A stretch of 64,000 bases of DNA from Lactuca virosa (GCA_928212115.1 CAKMRJ010003334.1:39900295-39964294), one strand, 5' to 3'. Numbered from the stretch's first letter, positions 53,973 to 63,638 are shown. Notes: a model not told the origin generated them from the letters alone. Made by a program: numbers and translations.

Positions 53973-55560
53973 TGCAAATATCACAAATGCTATCTCCTTA
54001 AAATCTACTTAGTGAAAGCGTTTCCTCACAATCATTTTCATGAATTGGAGAGAAACCTTATGACACTTATATTTTTATAGTGTATGTGTTCCTATCCATG
54101 TGAATTTGTCAAAACCATAATCACAAGACAAGGTTAGTGACAAATCCAAACCCATATGGACTGAACTTGTTCAATCTTAATTCCTTGCCACTCGGCAACA
54201 CAAGGGCCTACCATGTCTTCCAAGTTGTTATGCAAACAATTGAGAACTCTTAGAACTCACATGCATAGTCAACTGTAACTGGAACGAGCACAGAAACAAG
54301 AATATGATAGGTTACAAACCTCAAGTCGTGTGCTAGTGATTAACAATAAGTTTACTCTTGATTAGTTCTTGAAACTTTTCAAGACCTTTAAGACTCCCAC
54401 TGACCTCTTGACATATAAGATTCTCTTTGTCAAGAAACATTACTTGACAACAAATATTCAAGAGTTAGTGCGATTTCTTATCAAGACAAACACTTTTGAC
54501 AATCGGTCTTAGTTGATCTTTGTTTTATCCAAAACATCACAACTTACCAATTTCAAATGTATAGGAGTAGAGAAAACATTTTACTCTACATTTGTTGATA
54601 TGTCACTCAATATACAATCTTGGAGTATAACTCTAAGATTTGATTTTGGAACGAAGTATGATTTATCTTCTTGATTTAACCATTTCAACAATTCACAATT
54701 CCTTTTTTTAGCCATACAAATGCACTAAGGTGTCCTTAGAGGATCAAATTGTGATATGGTTTTCATAATCATTAAGATAATCATAAAACACGATACTCAA
54801 GTACTCTCCCATCTTTTTAGATTGGAGAAACTTTTATCTTTCTGCCGACTTTAATTCTTCTTATTCGTTCTGCTATACATTGAAACTTTTTTCAATGACT
54901 CAAAATTATACTTAATCTTGTAAGCATAACCATATTTACTAACTTTAGTAAACCATAACGAACAGTCTTATCGTTCTTTGTGGTGGACCTGACCAGCGCA
55001 CAACCAAGTGTACCCGATCCCCTAATCCTTCACTTGACTCACATATACATGTGAACAAGGAATTAGTCTTAATTTCCCAAAGATGAAGGTCCTCATTCAT
55101 CATGCAATACAAGTTGCATGATCCCAAGTTTCTGTCCAATTGAAACTTGGGTGATGAGAATCTTTCCTTATTTGGTAAATTTAGACACTACCACAAACGA
55201 AAGAATCAAATCCATATTGCTAAGAAATACAAACATCAATTTTCACCTATGCCATTGCAAGGAAATATAAAATAAGATAAAATAAAATACTTTTTTCTTT
55301 ATTTATATAATTACGGAAAAACTTTTCCTTATAATGTGGTTACAAATGAAAACTATGTTATTACAAATTTCTAAACAATCTATCATAACTCTTAAGTAGC
55401 AACTCAAAAATCCGATCATCGAAACATGCGATTAAAATCCATCTCTTCGCGATCAGACTCTGCATGCCTTTCCTTTAAGCTTCCTTTGATCCTACAAAAC
55501 ATCAAAATGCAATCTTATCACATGATGTATTAAGAATCTACAAACAAGAACTTAATAGAG

Positions 55561-56268
55561 TTAGATAGTGGACTTACCTGAAGTAGAGTCAAACCTCTTT
55601 TTGACTTTACCTTCTCTTAGATCTTTCAGGTATTCAGGGCAGCTTCGCTTCCAATGTCCCTTCAAATGGCAGTAGAAACAAGTGGACTCTTTGGCATTTT
55701 CACATGGAACTATCTCAGAACTGGCTTTTCTCTTATGGTCAAATCTTTTCACCATAGCCAATTCCCTTCCCATAGGAGAAGGGATCTTTTCTGGACTATC
55801 TATATCATTGCCTATGGTAGCTTGGGAAGTAGATCTTCCAACCAAATTTGCTTCACCATTGCGCCAAATCATTTCTGATTCAGCAGCAATAAGTAAATAG
55901 GTAAGATCAATAAGGGTCACGTCGCGATCTGTCATATAGTAGTCTTTAACAAACTGACTATATGACTCGGGAAGTGACTGAAGAACCAAGTCAACAGCCA
56001 ACTTCCTCGGGAAAATGACACCCAACATTCCCAGCTTGTCAATGTGTGACTTCATATCCAAGACATGTGCACACACAGACCTTCCATCTTGGTGTTTACT
56101 AGCCAATAGGGCTTCAGTGACCTTCAACTTTTCAAGTCTTCGAACTTGTGGGTCGGGGAGAATAATTGGAGGTGGAGGAAGTGAAGTATGATATTGTGGA
56201 ATATCATCTGCATGTGGAAAGCTTTTTCCAAAAGATTCGAGAAGACCATAGTTGTCTGAACTAGACAT
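55561..56268 (-). CDS. Element H gag, open reading frame of 235 codons
   Basis: The only retroelement ORF in the window that looks uninterrupted. ATG at 56268 lies 36 nt after hairpin H3. Reading MSSSDNYGLLES, then a Pro-rich stretch (LPPPPIILPDP), capsid-like LAVDLVLQSLPESYSQFVKDYYM, a basic linker (KRFDHKRKASSEIVPC) and the knuckle CFYCHLKGHWKRSC (CX2CX4HX4C, about residues 195-208). It resembles the C-terminal half of A gag. It starts further inside, so the N-terminal capsid part of A (IRNIRMVTRYED) is absent and it may be a shortened gag. No protease or RT follows. It could package its own RNA if pol is supplied elsewhere. Confidence 0.78.
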   Translation of the reverse strand: MSSSDNYGLLESFGKSFPHADDIPQYHTSLPPPPIILPDPQVRRLEKLKVTEALLASKHQDGRSVCAHVLDMKSHIDKLGMLGVIFPRKLAVDLVLQSLPESYSQFVKDYYMTDRDVTLIDLTYLLIAAESEMIWRNGEANLVGRSTSQATIGNDIDSPEKIPSPMGRELAMVKRFDHKRKASSEIVPCENAKESTCFYCHLKGHWKRSCPEYLKDLREGKVKKRFDSTSGKSTI

Positions 56269-56303
56269 CTACAAGGGAGAAATTCAAGCTAGTTGATTTA
56301 AGT

Positions 56304-56426
56304 CCTTAATATAACACCCAAAACGAAATATTAAGGCTAGGACCCAACACAATATTTTACAATTGCGAAGAGGGATGCCGTAATCCAATTGTAAAATATT
56401 TGAAGGTAGGTAAATTACGACTTACC
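56304..56426 (-). ncRNA. Three-hairpin module before gag of H
   Basis: H3: CCTTAATAT (56304-56312) with ATATTAAGG (56328-56336). H1: CAATATTTTACAATTG (56350-56365) with CAATTGTAAAATATTTG (56386-56402) around CGAAGAGGGATGCCGTAATC. H2: GGTAA (56409-56413) with TTACC (56422-56426). Where A and B have ATAACTT/AAGTTAT in H1, H has ACAATTG/CAATTGT. Confidence 0.6.
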
Positions 56427-56632
56427 AATTTCCACAATGAAAAACGAAATAGATTATTAAGTTTTGATTGGATTGAAATTCCTAGATCCTTTGAGATTCA
56501 TTGAACTTTTCAATGACATGTTTAAATCTCGATTGTTCCCTTCAAGTTTGTGACTGGGATGCCGAGGATCACAAACAAGGTGTGAATAACCATGCAAATT
56601 AGCTTGGTACACTCAATGTTACAAATCACCTA

Positions 56633-56750
56633 ATCAATGTGCCGGTTAACCACACACGCTCCATTGATATATGATTAACATCAAGCTACCCTTTGCCACA
56701 CATTGTCAGTCCCAGATTAGTGTGTCGGTTAACAGTACACGCTCCACTAA
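56633..56750 (-). ncRNA. Tandem GGTTAACC-loop hairpins of H
   Basis: ATCAATG (56633-56639) with CATTGAT (56662-56668), and TTAGTG (56717-56722) with CACTAA (56745-56750). GGTTAACC at 56644-56651; GGTTAACA at 56728. Confidence 0.55.
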
Positions 56751-57044
56751 CGACTTAACAAGGTGCAAAGTGTAATTTCATGGATTAGCACTATTTCACA
56801 TTTTCCTAAAGTAATTATGATTGGGAATTTAAATAAAGTTTAGTTATTGTATATTTATCATTATACTTTTAATGAGGGAGAATTAATGTCCTATCCTACC
56901 CGTTCGGCTAACGACCCTCCGCCAGTCAAGGAAGCGGTGGGTGAGAGTGGACACCCATTAAACTTCCATTTTATAGGCAGTAACCTTATACCTCCTTATA
57001 GATCGGCTTCGTGAATGAGGCCTACTAACGGTAAGACTGACTTG

Positions 57045-57112
57045 TCTTATATATATATTAATATATATATATATATTATATATATATATATATATTATAT
57101 AATATATAATTT
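57045..57112. repeat. TA-rich microsatellite in the H leader
   Basis: TA runs broken by TT/AA; same place as 29559-29606 in B. Confidence 0.88.
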
Positions 57113-57201
57113 AAACTAATATTTAAAGTATAAGGTTGGATTTAACTTTTAAACTCTTGGGTTTTGGAATTAAAGTTTCATTAGTGAGTCTTTACAAATT
57201 C

Positions 57202-57384
57202 CAAAACTTGAGGGCAAGTTTTGAAACTTGTCAAAACTCTTCAATTCTATAACTTATGAGTTTAATGTTGGTTTTATGAAAAGGCTCTTGATTTTCCATA
57301 ACTTGAGGACAAGTTATGGAATTCATTAAAAACATTTATGATAAGACTTTTCATGTTCCATAACTTGAGGACAAGTTATGGAAC
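57202..57384 (-). ncRNA. CTTG-type leader hairpins of H, copies 1-3
   Basis: CAAAACTTG/CAAGTTTTG around AGGG (57202-57223); TTCCATAACTTG/CAAGTTATGGAA around AGGA (57294-57321); GTTCCATAACTTG/CAAGTTATGGAAC around AGGA (57355-57384, 13 perfect pairs). A fourth copy is at 57588-57609. Confidence 0.6.
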
Positions 57385-57904
57385 TCATTAAGGAACATTT
57401 AGATCAATTCTAACAAGGAAAATTATCACATAATTTTAATCATGATCTAAACTAACTCAAAAGGCAAAACAATTCATATCAAATAAAACAAATAATTAAC
57501 CTATTATCTTAATATTTGACAATTATCCTTTTATTTTCCATAACTTATGAGTTTAATGTCATTTTAATGTATGAGACTTTTCATTTTCATAACTTGAGGA
57601 CAAGTTATGGAGTCCATTAAAGGCATTTAGATCATTATTTTAATTAACACAATAATTAAATAATTCATTCATAATCTAGTTAAACTCATAAGAACAAGAT
57701 AATTCATATAAACAATCTTCAAGAAATTAGCCTAACCATATAAACTAATACAAATCTTGAAATTATGACAATTATCTTTTAATTGGATAAGTATGATCAC
57801 TACCATATAAAAAAAACAGATTTCATGTTTCAAAAAACAGTTTGGGGTAATGATCCTAATCCAATTCTGGCCAAAAACTCGAAATTCTGCACACAGGAGC
57901 ACCA

Positions 57905-57987
57905 ACTCGGCGAGTACATGAACTAGACTCGTCGAGTTGGTCTGTTTCTGAGTGGACTCGGCGAGTCAGCCAGTGGACTCGGCGAGT
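57905..57987. repeat. Two ACTCG-N-CGAGT doublets in the H leader
   Basis: 57905 (G) with 57927 (T), centres 22 bp apart; 57956 (G) with 57977 (G), 21 bp apart. Confidence 0.9.
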
Positions 57988-58065
57988 CCATCAGTCAGAT
58001 GCAAAAATTTGATTTTTTCAAATTGGAAAACTAACAAGCATCAAGTATAACAGAAAACAATCCTA

Positions 58066-58078
58066 GGCTCTGATACCA
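58066..58078 (-). promoter_or_regulatory. Primer binding site of H, initiator tRNA-Met
   Basis: GGCTCTGATACCA one base before the LTR at 58080. Confidence 0.92.
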
Positions 58079-58079
58079 C

Positions 58080-58840
58080 TGTTGGATTTTGAGCACTATA
58101 ACACTCCTATGGTGCACATGCAACCCTAAGTTCTATGGATCTATGTTTTCTCTAATTATACATGCATTTTGTTTTTCCAAAGCATTCACCATTACTAGCA
58201 TACAATTGAAGCTATATAATAAAAACTTAGTTTGGATGCTTACCTCTTGAGTAGGGTAGAGTTCTTGACCTTTGAAAGCTTGAGCACCTCAAGTGTGATG
58301 CCTCTAATGGTTCACAAACACCAATATGCAAGAGGAGGCTTAAGAGAATAAGTTATTTATCTCAAAAAGATGGTGTAACCGATTTTGGCTCATGAGGGTT
58401 CTATTTATAGTGTGGCAAATGCTATGGTTACACTTTGAAAACCCTAATGCTCCATGACTTTCCACATTCTTATGCTCCATGGGTTTAACCTCCATGGACT
58501 ATCCATGGATTAACTTATTGGTTTAGCCCATCTAAATAATCATGGATCATTGGCCCACACTACAAGAATCATTGATTTACATAATCAATCCCCATATATT
58601 TAATTAGTCTCTTTTGACCACAAAATTAATTCCAAATTAATTCTTGATCAATACTAATTAAATAATATGATTCCATATAATATATTATACGTAATATATT
58701 AATAATCATAAATAATAAACCTTATTCTCAAAAGTCCATCCTATCAAATTGCACTGGTGAAGGCAACCCAAAAGGACCATGCTAATATCGGGTCAAGTAC
58801 ATCCCAGTTATAGTTATAGGCTTAGACACCAAATCCAATA
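58080..58840 (-). repeat. Element H 5' LTR
   Basis: Matches 50999-51756 closely; ends CCAATA, one change from CCAACA. TATA box on the minus strand at 58401-58410. Confidence 0.9.
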
Positions 58841-59632
58841 CAAACTAGGTGAGGGGTAAATTGGTCATTTACCCTAGTAATGGATTTATGAATATGGATT
58901 GGGACCCTAATGTTGATTGGGTGTTGTTTTGATTTTTGATAGTTTGGGAATCGGTCAGCCAGCAGCCAGGGATTTATCTTTGGGATTCAGCAGTGCGAGG
59001 TGAGTTTCCTCACTATGTTTAGCAGGTGGAAGGCACCAATGTCGGACTATGGTTTGGTATGTAGAGTGCTAGATGTCTGCGTGACTCTTGCATATGTATG
59101 TGTTTGTATGCTTACTAGGTGGGGCCCGATGGTTATTTAGTATGCTAGTATCAGGTTATGCATATATGATTTAATTGTGCAGTATGCTACTATCGTTATG
59201 ATTTTCTCATGTGTTTGAATGTTATATGACCATATGGTTATATGTTTAGTGGGTGGGCCCATTATACGAGTGTGGGTGGGGCCCGTATCTCAGTGGGCGG
59301 GACCCGTTATGCGAGTCTGGGCGGGGGCCCGTATCTCAGTGGTCGGGGCCTGTTATGTGATAAGTTATGTATAGTATGTGGTATCTTGGGGAACTCACTA
59401 AGCTTTGTGCTTACATTTTTCAGTTTATGTTTCAGTTACTTCGGTTTTCAAATGGAAGAGCTCGGGATGGTTGCGTGGCACACACCGCATGTTTTTCACA
59501 TTCTATAATTTACTCTGATTCGATGATGTTTTGCTGAATCTTGATTACCATGGTTTTATGGAAATGATATGTATTAACGATTTATTTATTTGATAAACGA
59601 AAGTTTTATGTCATTATTTTTGGGACGTTTCA
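58841..59632 (+). repeat. Element E 3' LTR, last part
   Basis: CAAACTAGGTGAGGGG matches 15205 onward; ends GACGTTTCA. It contains 130 bp (about 59226-59356) absent from the 5' LTR, where A is inserted. Confidence 0.85.
59249..59352. repeat. GC-rich short tandem repeats in the E 3' LTR
   Basis: About five units of 21-24 bp built on GTGGGYGGGGCCCGT followed by ATCTCAGT or TATGCGAGT. Confidence 0.75.
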
Positions 59633-59637
59633 ACTAA
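59633..59637. repeat. Target-site duplication of element E, right
   Basis: ACTAA, equal to 13754-13758. Confidence 0.85.
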
Positions 59638-61374
59638 CCATAATTATATTTATCAAATCTTTAAAGTCTACTAGTGAAAGTGTTTCCTCATAATTATTTT
59701 CATGAATTAGAGCGAAACCTTTTGCCACCTAGATTGTATGGCATATGTGTTCACATCCATGTGAATCTATCATTTCCAACCTACAGTCATAAGACAAGGT
59801 TTATGACAAATTCTAATTTAGCTTTCTTGGACTCAACTTTACTTGTTCTTAATTTCTTGCCCTCTAGTAGCACAAGGGCCTACCAGCGCTTCCATGTTGT
59901 TTAAGCGACTCACCTCCATTGACCAATGTACTATCACTAACCAATGTGCTCTACCTTTTGCAGTCAAATGAGAACCATAAAACTCATAAGAATTGCCAAC
60001 TTAACTGGAAGGTGCACAGAAACAAGAATGTGTCAACTCAACACAATAGGTTATCAATCTCAGGTCGTATGCTAGTGATAACTAAAAGGTTTATTCTTGA
60101 TTGACTCCTAAAACTATTCAAGATCATTGAGGCTCCCACCGACTTCTTGACATATAAGTTCATCTCTCAAGGAACATTCCTTGACGAACAAAAACAAATA
60201 TTCAAAATATTCATGCAATTGGTCTTAATTCATCCTTTGTTTTAACCAAAACATCATAACTTCCAATTCCAAATGTGCTAGAGTAAGAAAATATTATTAC
60301 TCCATATTTTATGAAGTCTTATAAACCTAATTAGTATGAAACAAGTTTTCACGATACGATTTGTAGTTACTAGAGTATGACTCATCTCTTGATTGAACCA
60401 TTTCTACAATATCTGATTCCTCTTCTTAGTCAAACAATTGCACTAAGATGTTTTCGAGGATCAATTGTGACGTAGTTCCATAATCATTAAGATGATCACA
60501 AAACATGATACTAAGGTACTCTCCTTTCCTTTTAGATTGGATAAACCTTTATCTTTCTGCCTAATAGATTCCTTGTATTCGTTCTGCTACTCTTTAAATC
60601 TTTCCAAAGTGTCAGAATTATGCTTAATGTTATAAACACAACCATATTTACTGAAGCATCAGTAAATCATGACGAATTTAGTTATTATCATTTATGGTGG
60701 ATCTGAATAGTCCATATTAACATGTACTAGATTCATTAGCCCTTCACTTTGACTCACATAAACATGTGATCAATGAATTAGTCATAATCCTCCAATGATC
60801 AAGATTTTCATTCATCGTGCAATTCAAATTGCATGACTCCAAGTTTCTATCCAATTGAAACTTGGGCGATGAGAATTCCTTTTCACTTGGTTAATTATGA
60901 CAATACCACAAGCGATATAACAAGAATCAAATTCACGATTAATATTACTAATAATAGAAATGTAACCAACACTTTCATAAAAGCCATTGCAAGGAAATAC
61001 AAAGAAAACTAGATAAATCAAAAATTAACTTTTATTAATAATAAGCGGAAAAACTTTTTTCCTTACAATGCAAAAAATGAAAACAATGTTTCTAGACATT
61101 TCCTAAGCAATCTATTACATTATTACAACTCCTAATAGTAGCTTCCAAAATCTGATTATCGAACCATGCGACCGAAATCCATATCTCACGATCAGATTCA
61201 GCTCACTCTTCTTAAGCTTCCTTCTTTCTCTTAGATCCTGCAAGACATCAAAATGTGATCATCACATCATGTATTAAGACTCTACGAATAGGAACTTATT
61301 AAAATAATGGAGTTAGATAATGGATGTACCTGAAGTGGAGTCATACAACTTGACTTTACCATCTCTAAGATCTT
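59638..61374 (-). other. Non-coding 3' region of element I
   Basis: No gene; AT-rich; matches 53990-55560 in H in reverse-complement sense. Confidence 0.75.
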
Positions 61375-62094
61375 TCAGGTAGTTAGGGCAGCTTCACAAC
61401 CAATGCCCTCCAATTGGCAATAGAAACACATGGACCTTTTAGGATTAGCACAAGGTACTATCTCAGAACTAGCCTTTATTTTTACCATATGGTGAAACAG
61501 TTTGACCTTGGCCGATCCCTTTCTATTGGGAAGAGAAACCTTTTCTGGACTACCATTGTGGCCATTGTTAATGTCCATGGAAATTTTGAAGACAGATCCT
61601 TCAAAAACTTTTGTTTCACTTGTGCTCTTAAGCATTTCTGCTTCAACAACAATCAACATATGTGACAGATCAATTAGGGCCACGTCGTGGTCACTCATAT
61701 AATAGTCTTTAATTAACTGACTATATGACTCAGGAAGCGAACGTAGAACCAAGTCAATGGCTAGCTCCCTTGGGAAAACGACACCCAACATACCCAATCT
61801 GTTAATGTACGATTTCATTTTCAGAACATGCATACACACAGACTTTCCATCTTGATGTTTACATTCCAACAGGGCTTGAGTAACTTCGTATTTTTTAGCT
61901 TGAAGAAAACATGACTTAGGGAGAGTCACTGGAGGAGGAGGAAGAGTTGAAGAAGCATGACCTCTATTTCCACCGTTGCTCAAAGAAGGGAACATACTTT
62001 CATCTTGACTAGAATGTGGAAGATCATCTTCAGAATGAAAAGAAAAGCCACTTCCCAAAGAACGAGGAAGACCATTGTTGTCTTGAGTTGGCAT
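61375..62094 (-). pseudogene. Element I gag, knuckle broken by frame change
   Basis: ATG at 62094 lies 44 nt after hairpin H3. It reads MPTQDNNGLPRS, a Pro-rich stretch (STLPPPPVTLP), LAIDLVLRSLPESYSQLIKDYYM and KASSEIVPCANPK, all alignable with H gag. The knuckle starts CFYCQLEG, but a frame change replaces the His and last Cys, so the RNA-binding motif is lost and the frame ends early. No pol follows. Confidence 0.78.
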
Positions 62095-62137
62095 CTATAA
62101 TAGGAGAAAAAGAGAATTCAAGTTAGTTGATTTTAAT

Positions 62138-62255
62138 CCTTAATTATTAACCCATAAATTTAAATTAAGGGTAGGATCCATATTTTCGATTCGAACTTTA
62201 AAGAAGGATGTCGTAATCAAATTCGAATCTATTTTAGATAGGTAATGCATTTACC
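62138..62255 (-). ncRNA. Three-hairpin module before gag of I
   Basis: H3: CCTTAATT (62138-62145) with AATTAAGG (62163-62170). H1: GATTCGAA (62188-62195) with TTCGAATC (62222-62229) around AAGAAGGATGTCGTAATC. H2: GGTAA (62241-62245) with TTACC (62251-62255). All three stems differ from A and stay paired. Confidence 0.6.
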
Positions 62256-62428
62256 AATTTCAATCTCATGAAACTCCTAGATCATTTGAGATTCATTGAA
62301 CTATTCAATGGCATGTTTAATCTTGATTATGCTCTCACTTTTGTGCCTGAGATGCCGAGGATCACAAACGATATGTGAATAACCATGCAAATTTGCTTGG
62401 TACTCTCGATGTCATTTATCATCTCATT

Positions 62429-62545
62429 TTAATGTACCGGTTAACCACACGCGCTCCATTAATCAACGATAATTTTTGTGACACCCATTACTACTCTTTA
62501 TTAGTCCCACATTAGTGTGCCGGTTAGCCACACGCGATCCACTAA
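62429..62545 (-). ncRNA. Tandem GGTTAACC-type hairpins of I
   Basis: TTAATG (62429-62434) with CATTAA (62457-62462), and TTAGTG (62512-62517) with CACTAA (62540-62545). GGTTAACC at 62439-62446; GGTTAGCC in the second. Confidence 0.5.
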
Positions 62546-63589
62546 CAACTTATAAAGTGTAGTCTGCAATTTCATGGATTAGCATCAAATTCACATTTTT
62601 CCTAAAGTAACTAAGAGTGAGATTTTATAAAATAGTTTAGTTACTTTTTATCATTATACTTTTAATGAGGTTATGTCCTATCAAACCCGTTCGGCTAACG
62701 ACCCTCCACCATACAAGAGAGCGGTGGGTAAGAATAGATACCCAATGGCGGTCATTTTATAGGCCGCTTACTTAAACTCCCCTTATAGTATGGCTTCGTG
62801 AATGACGCGTACTAGTGGTTCAACTGACTATTCTTATACATATAATATATATTAAACCCTGAATTATATACATAGTATAAGGTGCACTTTAAAACATTTT
62901 AAAATTCCAAGGGTTTAATCTTTTAATAAATTAAACTTTTAATTTAATTAAATTTAAACCATTTTATGGATTTATTGATTATCCTTTAATTAATTACTTA
63001 ATAAATTAATAATAAGATCCATAAGGATGTATTTTAAACTTTTCAAAATACTAGGGTTTTTAAATCTTAAATTTCAAAATTAAAAAAAATTAATTTAAAT
63101 TTAAAATTAAAAACAAATAATTTAATAATTATCTTTTATGTAAACATCTAATTAATTTATTAAATCAATTGAGGATTATCCAATTAAATTAATCAAGATA
63201 ATTTAATTCTAATCCTCACCCCCTAATTTTCTAAAATCATGGGAGGGATAAAACAATTTTTATAATTATCCAATTAATCAAATCAACAGATAATTACAAA
63301 AAATAAGATAATCCCTATCAAAACCCTAATTTTCAAAAAATGCTTATCTTGGGGAGGAAGGCAAGGATTTCAATCCTTGCCATTTTCGAAATTCTTGAGG
63401 GTTAAGGAAACCGTAATTTCGAAAATTATAGGGCTAGGGAACGGGTTAAAACCCTTTCCAAAATTTTGAAACTTAGGGCTTAAGGAAACCCTAATTTCGA
63501 AAATCCCTAAGTCCAAAAGGGTTTAATTGCCATAAACTTTAATTGATCAAATTCAAAAAATGTAATCAATTCAATAGAAAACAAGTCAA

Positions 63590-63602
63590 GGCTCTGATTC
63601 CA
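63590..63602 (-). promoter_or_regulatory. Primer binding site of I
   Basis: GGCTCTGATTCCA, one change from the initiator-Met site of B and H. Confidence 0.8.
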
Positions 63603-63638
63603 CTGATGGGTTTTGAGCATAACAAAAAAAAACCTATG

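Larger units (their letters stand above)
51757..55560 (-). other. Non-coding 3' region of element H
   Basis: 3.8 kb, AT-rich, no gene. The PPT is at 51757-51768, then a 3' UTR shared with A, then sequence shared with B and I. Two constant-loop hairpins lie at 53374-53429 and 53919-53972. This occupies the place of pol in A. Confidence 0.75.
56269..57884 (-). other. Structured leader of element H
   Basis: No gene. In element sense, from PBS to gag: doublets (57905-57987, next entry), CTTG-type hairpins, a TA tract (57045-57112), stem block (56899-56951), GGTTAACC hairpins (56633-56750) and the three-hairpin module (56304-56426). Confidence 0.75.
50999..58840 (-). mobile_element. Element H: gag-only copia-type element, minus strand, in the E 3' LTR
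   Basis: LTRs 50999-51756 and 58080-58840, PPT after the left LTR (51757), PBS before the right LTR (58066-58078). The only coding sequence is gag (55561-56268). About 230 bp of the E LTR present in the 5' copy are missing at the insertion point and no target duplicate is visible. Confidence 0.87.
13759..59632 (+). mobile_element. Element E: non-coding gypsy-like LTR retrotransposon split by three nested copia insertions
   Basis: The LTR starts TGTARCGCCCTGTTTCGAATC (13759 and, with one change, 49497) and ends GACGTTTCA (32586 and 59632). A 5-bp duplication ACTAA flanks the whole 45.9 kb. After removing nested DNA it has LTRs of roughly 2.2 kb and an interior of about 3.8 kb (32587-33724 plus 46803-49496) with a PBS and PPT but no recognisable gag or pol, i.e. 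a large retrotransposon derivative. The end of the interior (GAGGATGAAATC, then a G-rich tract) resembles the 3' end of chromovirus-type gypsy elements. Plus orientation follows from PBS and PPT. Confidence 0.82.
62095..63589 (-). other. Leader of element I
   Basis: No gene. Contains the hairpin module (62138-62255), GGTTAACC-type hairpins (62429-62545) and the stem block (62688-62738). From about 62880 it is very AT-rich and differs from the other leaders; a short unit ending in AAACCCTAATTTTC recurs near 63325, 63405 and 63480. No ACTCG-N-CGAGT copies. Confidence 0.65.
59633..63603 (-). mobile_element. Element I, right fragment: interior of a gag-only copia element
   Basis: Continues the left fragment (12390-13758) after removal of E. 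It holds 1.7 kb of non-coding 3' region, gag (61375-62094), a leader with the same hairpins as A, B and H, and the PBS at 63590-63602. Only about 20 bp of its 5' LTR (from 63604) remain before another insertion. Confidence 0.82.

Noticed and set aside
50824..57987. CRISPR-like reading of the regularly spaced palindromes
   Set aside because: Plant nuclear DNA, spacers of only 9-12 bp, pairs instead of arrays, no cas genes.
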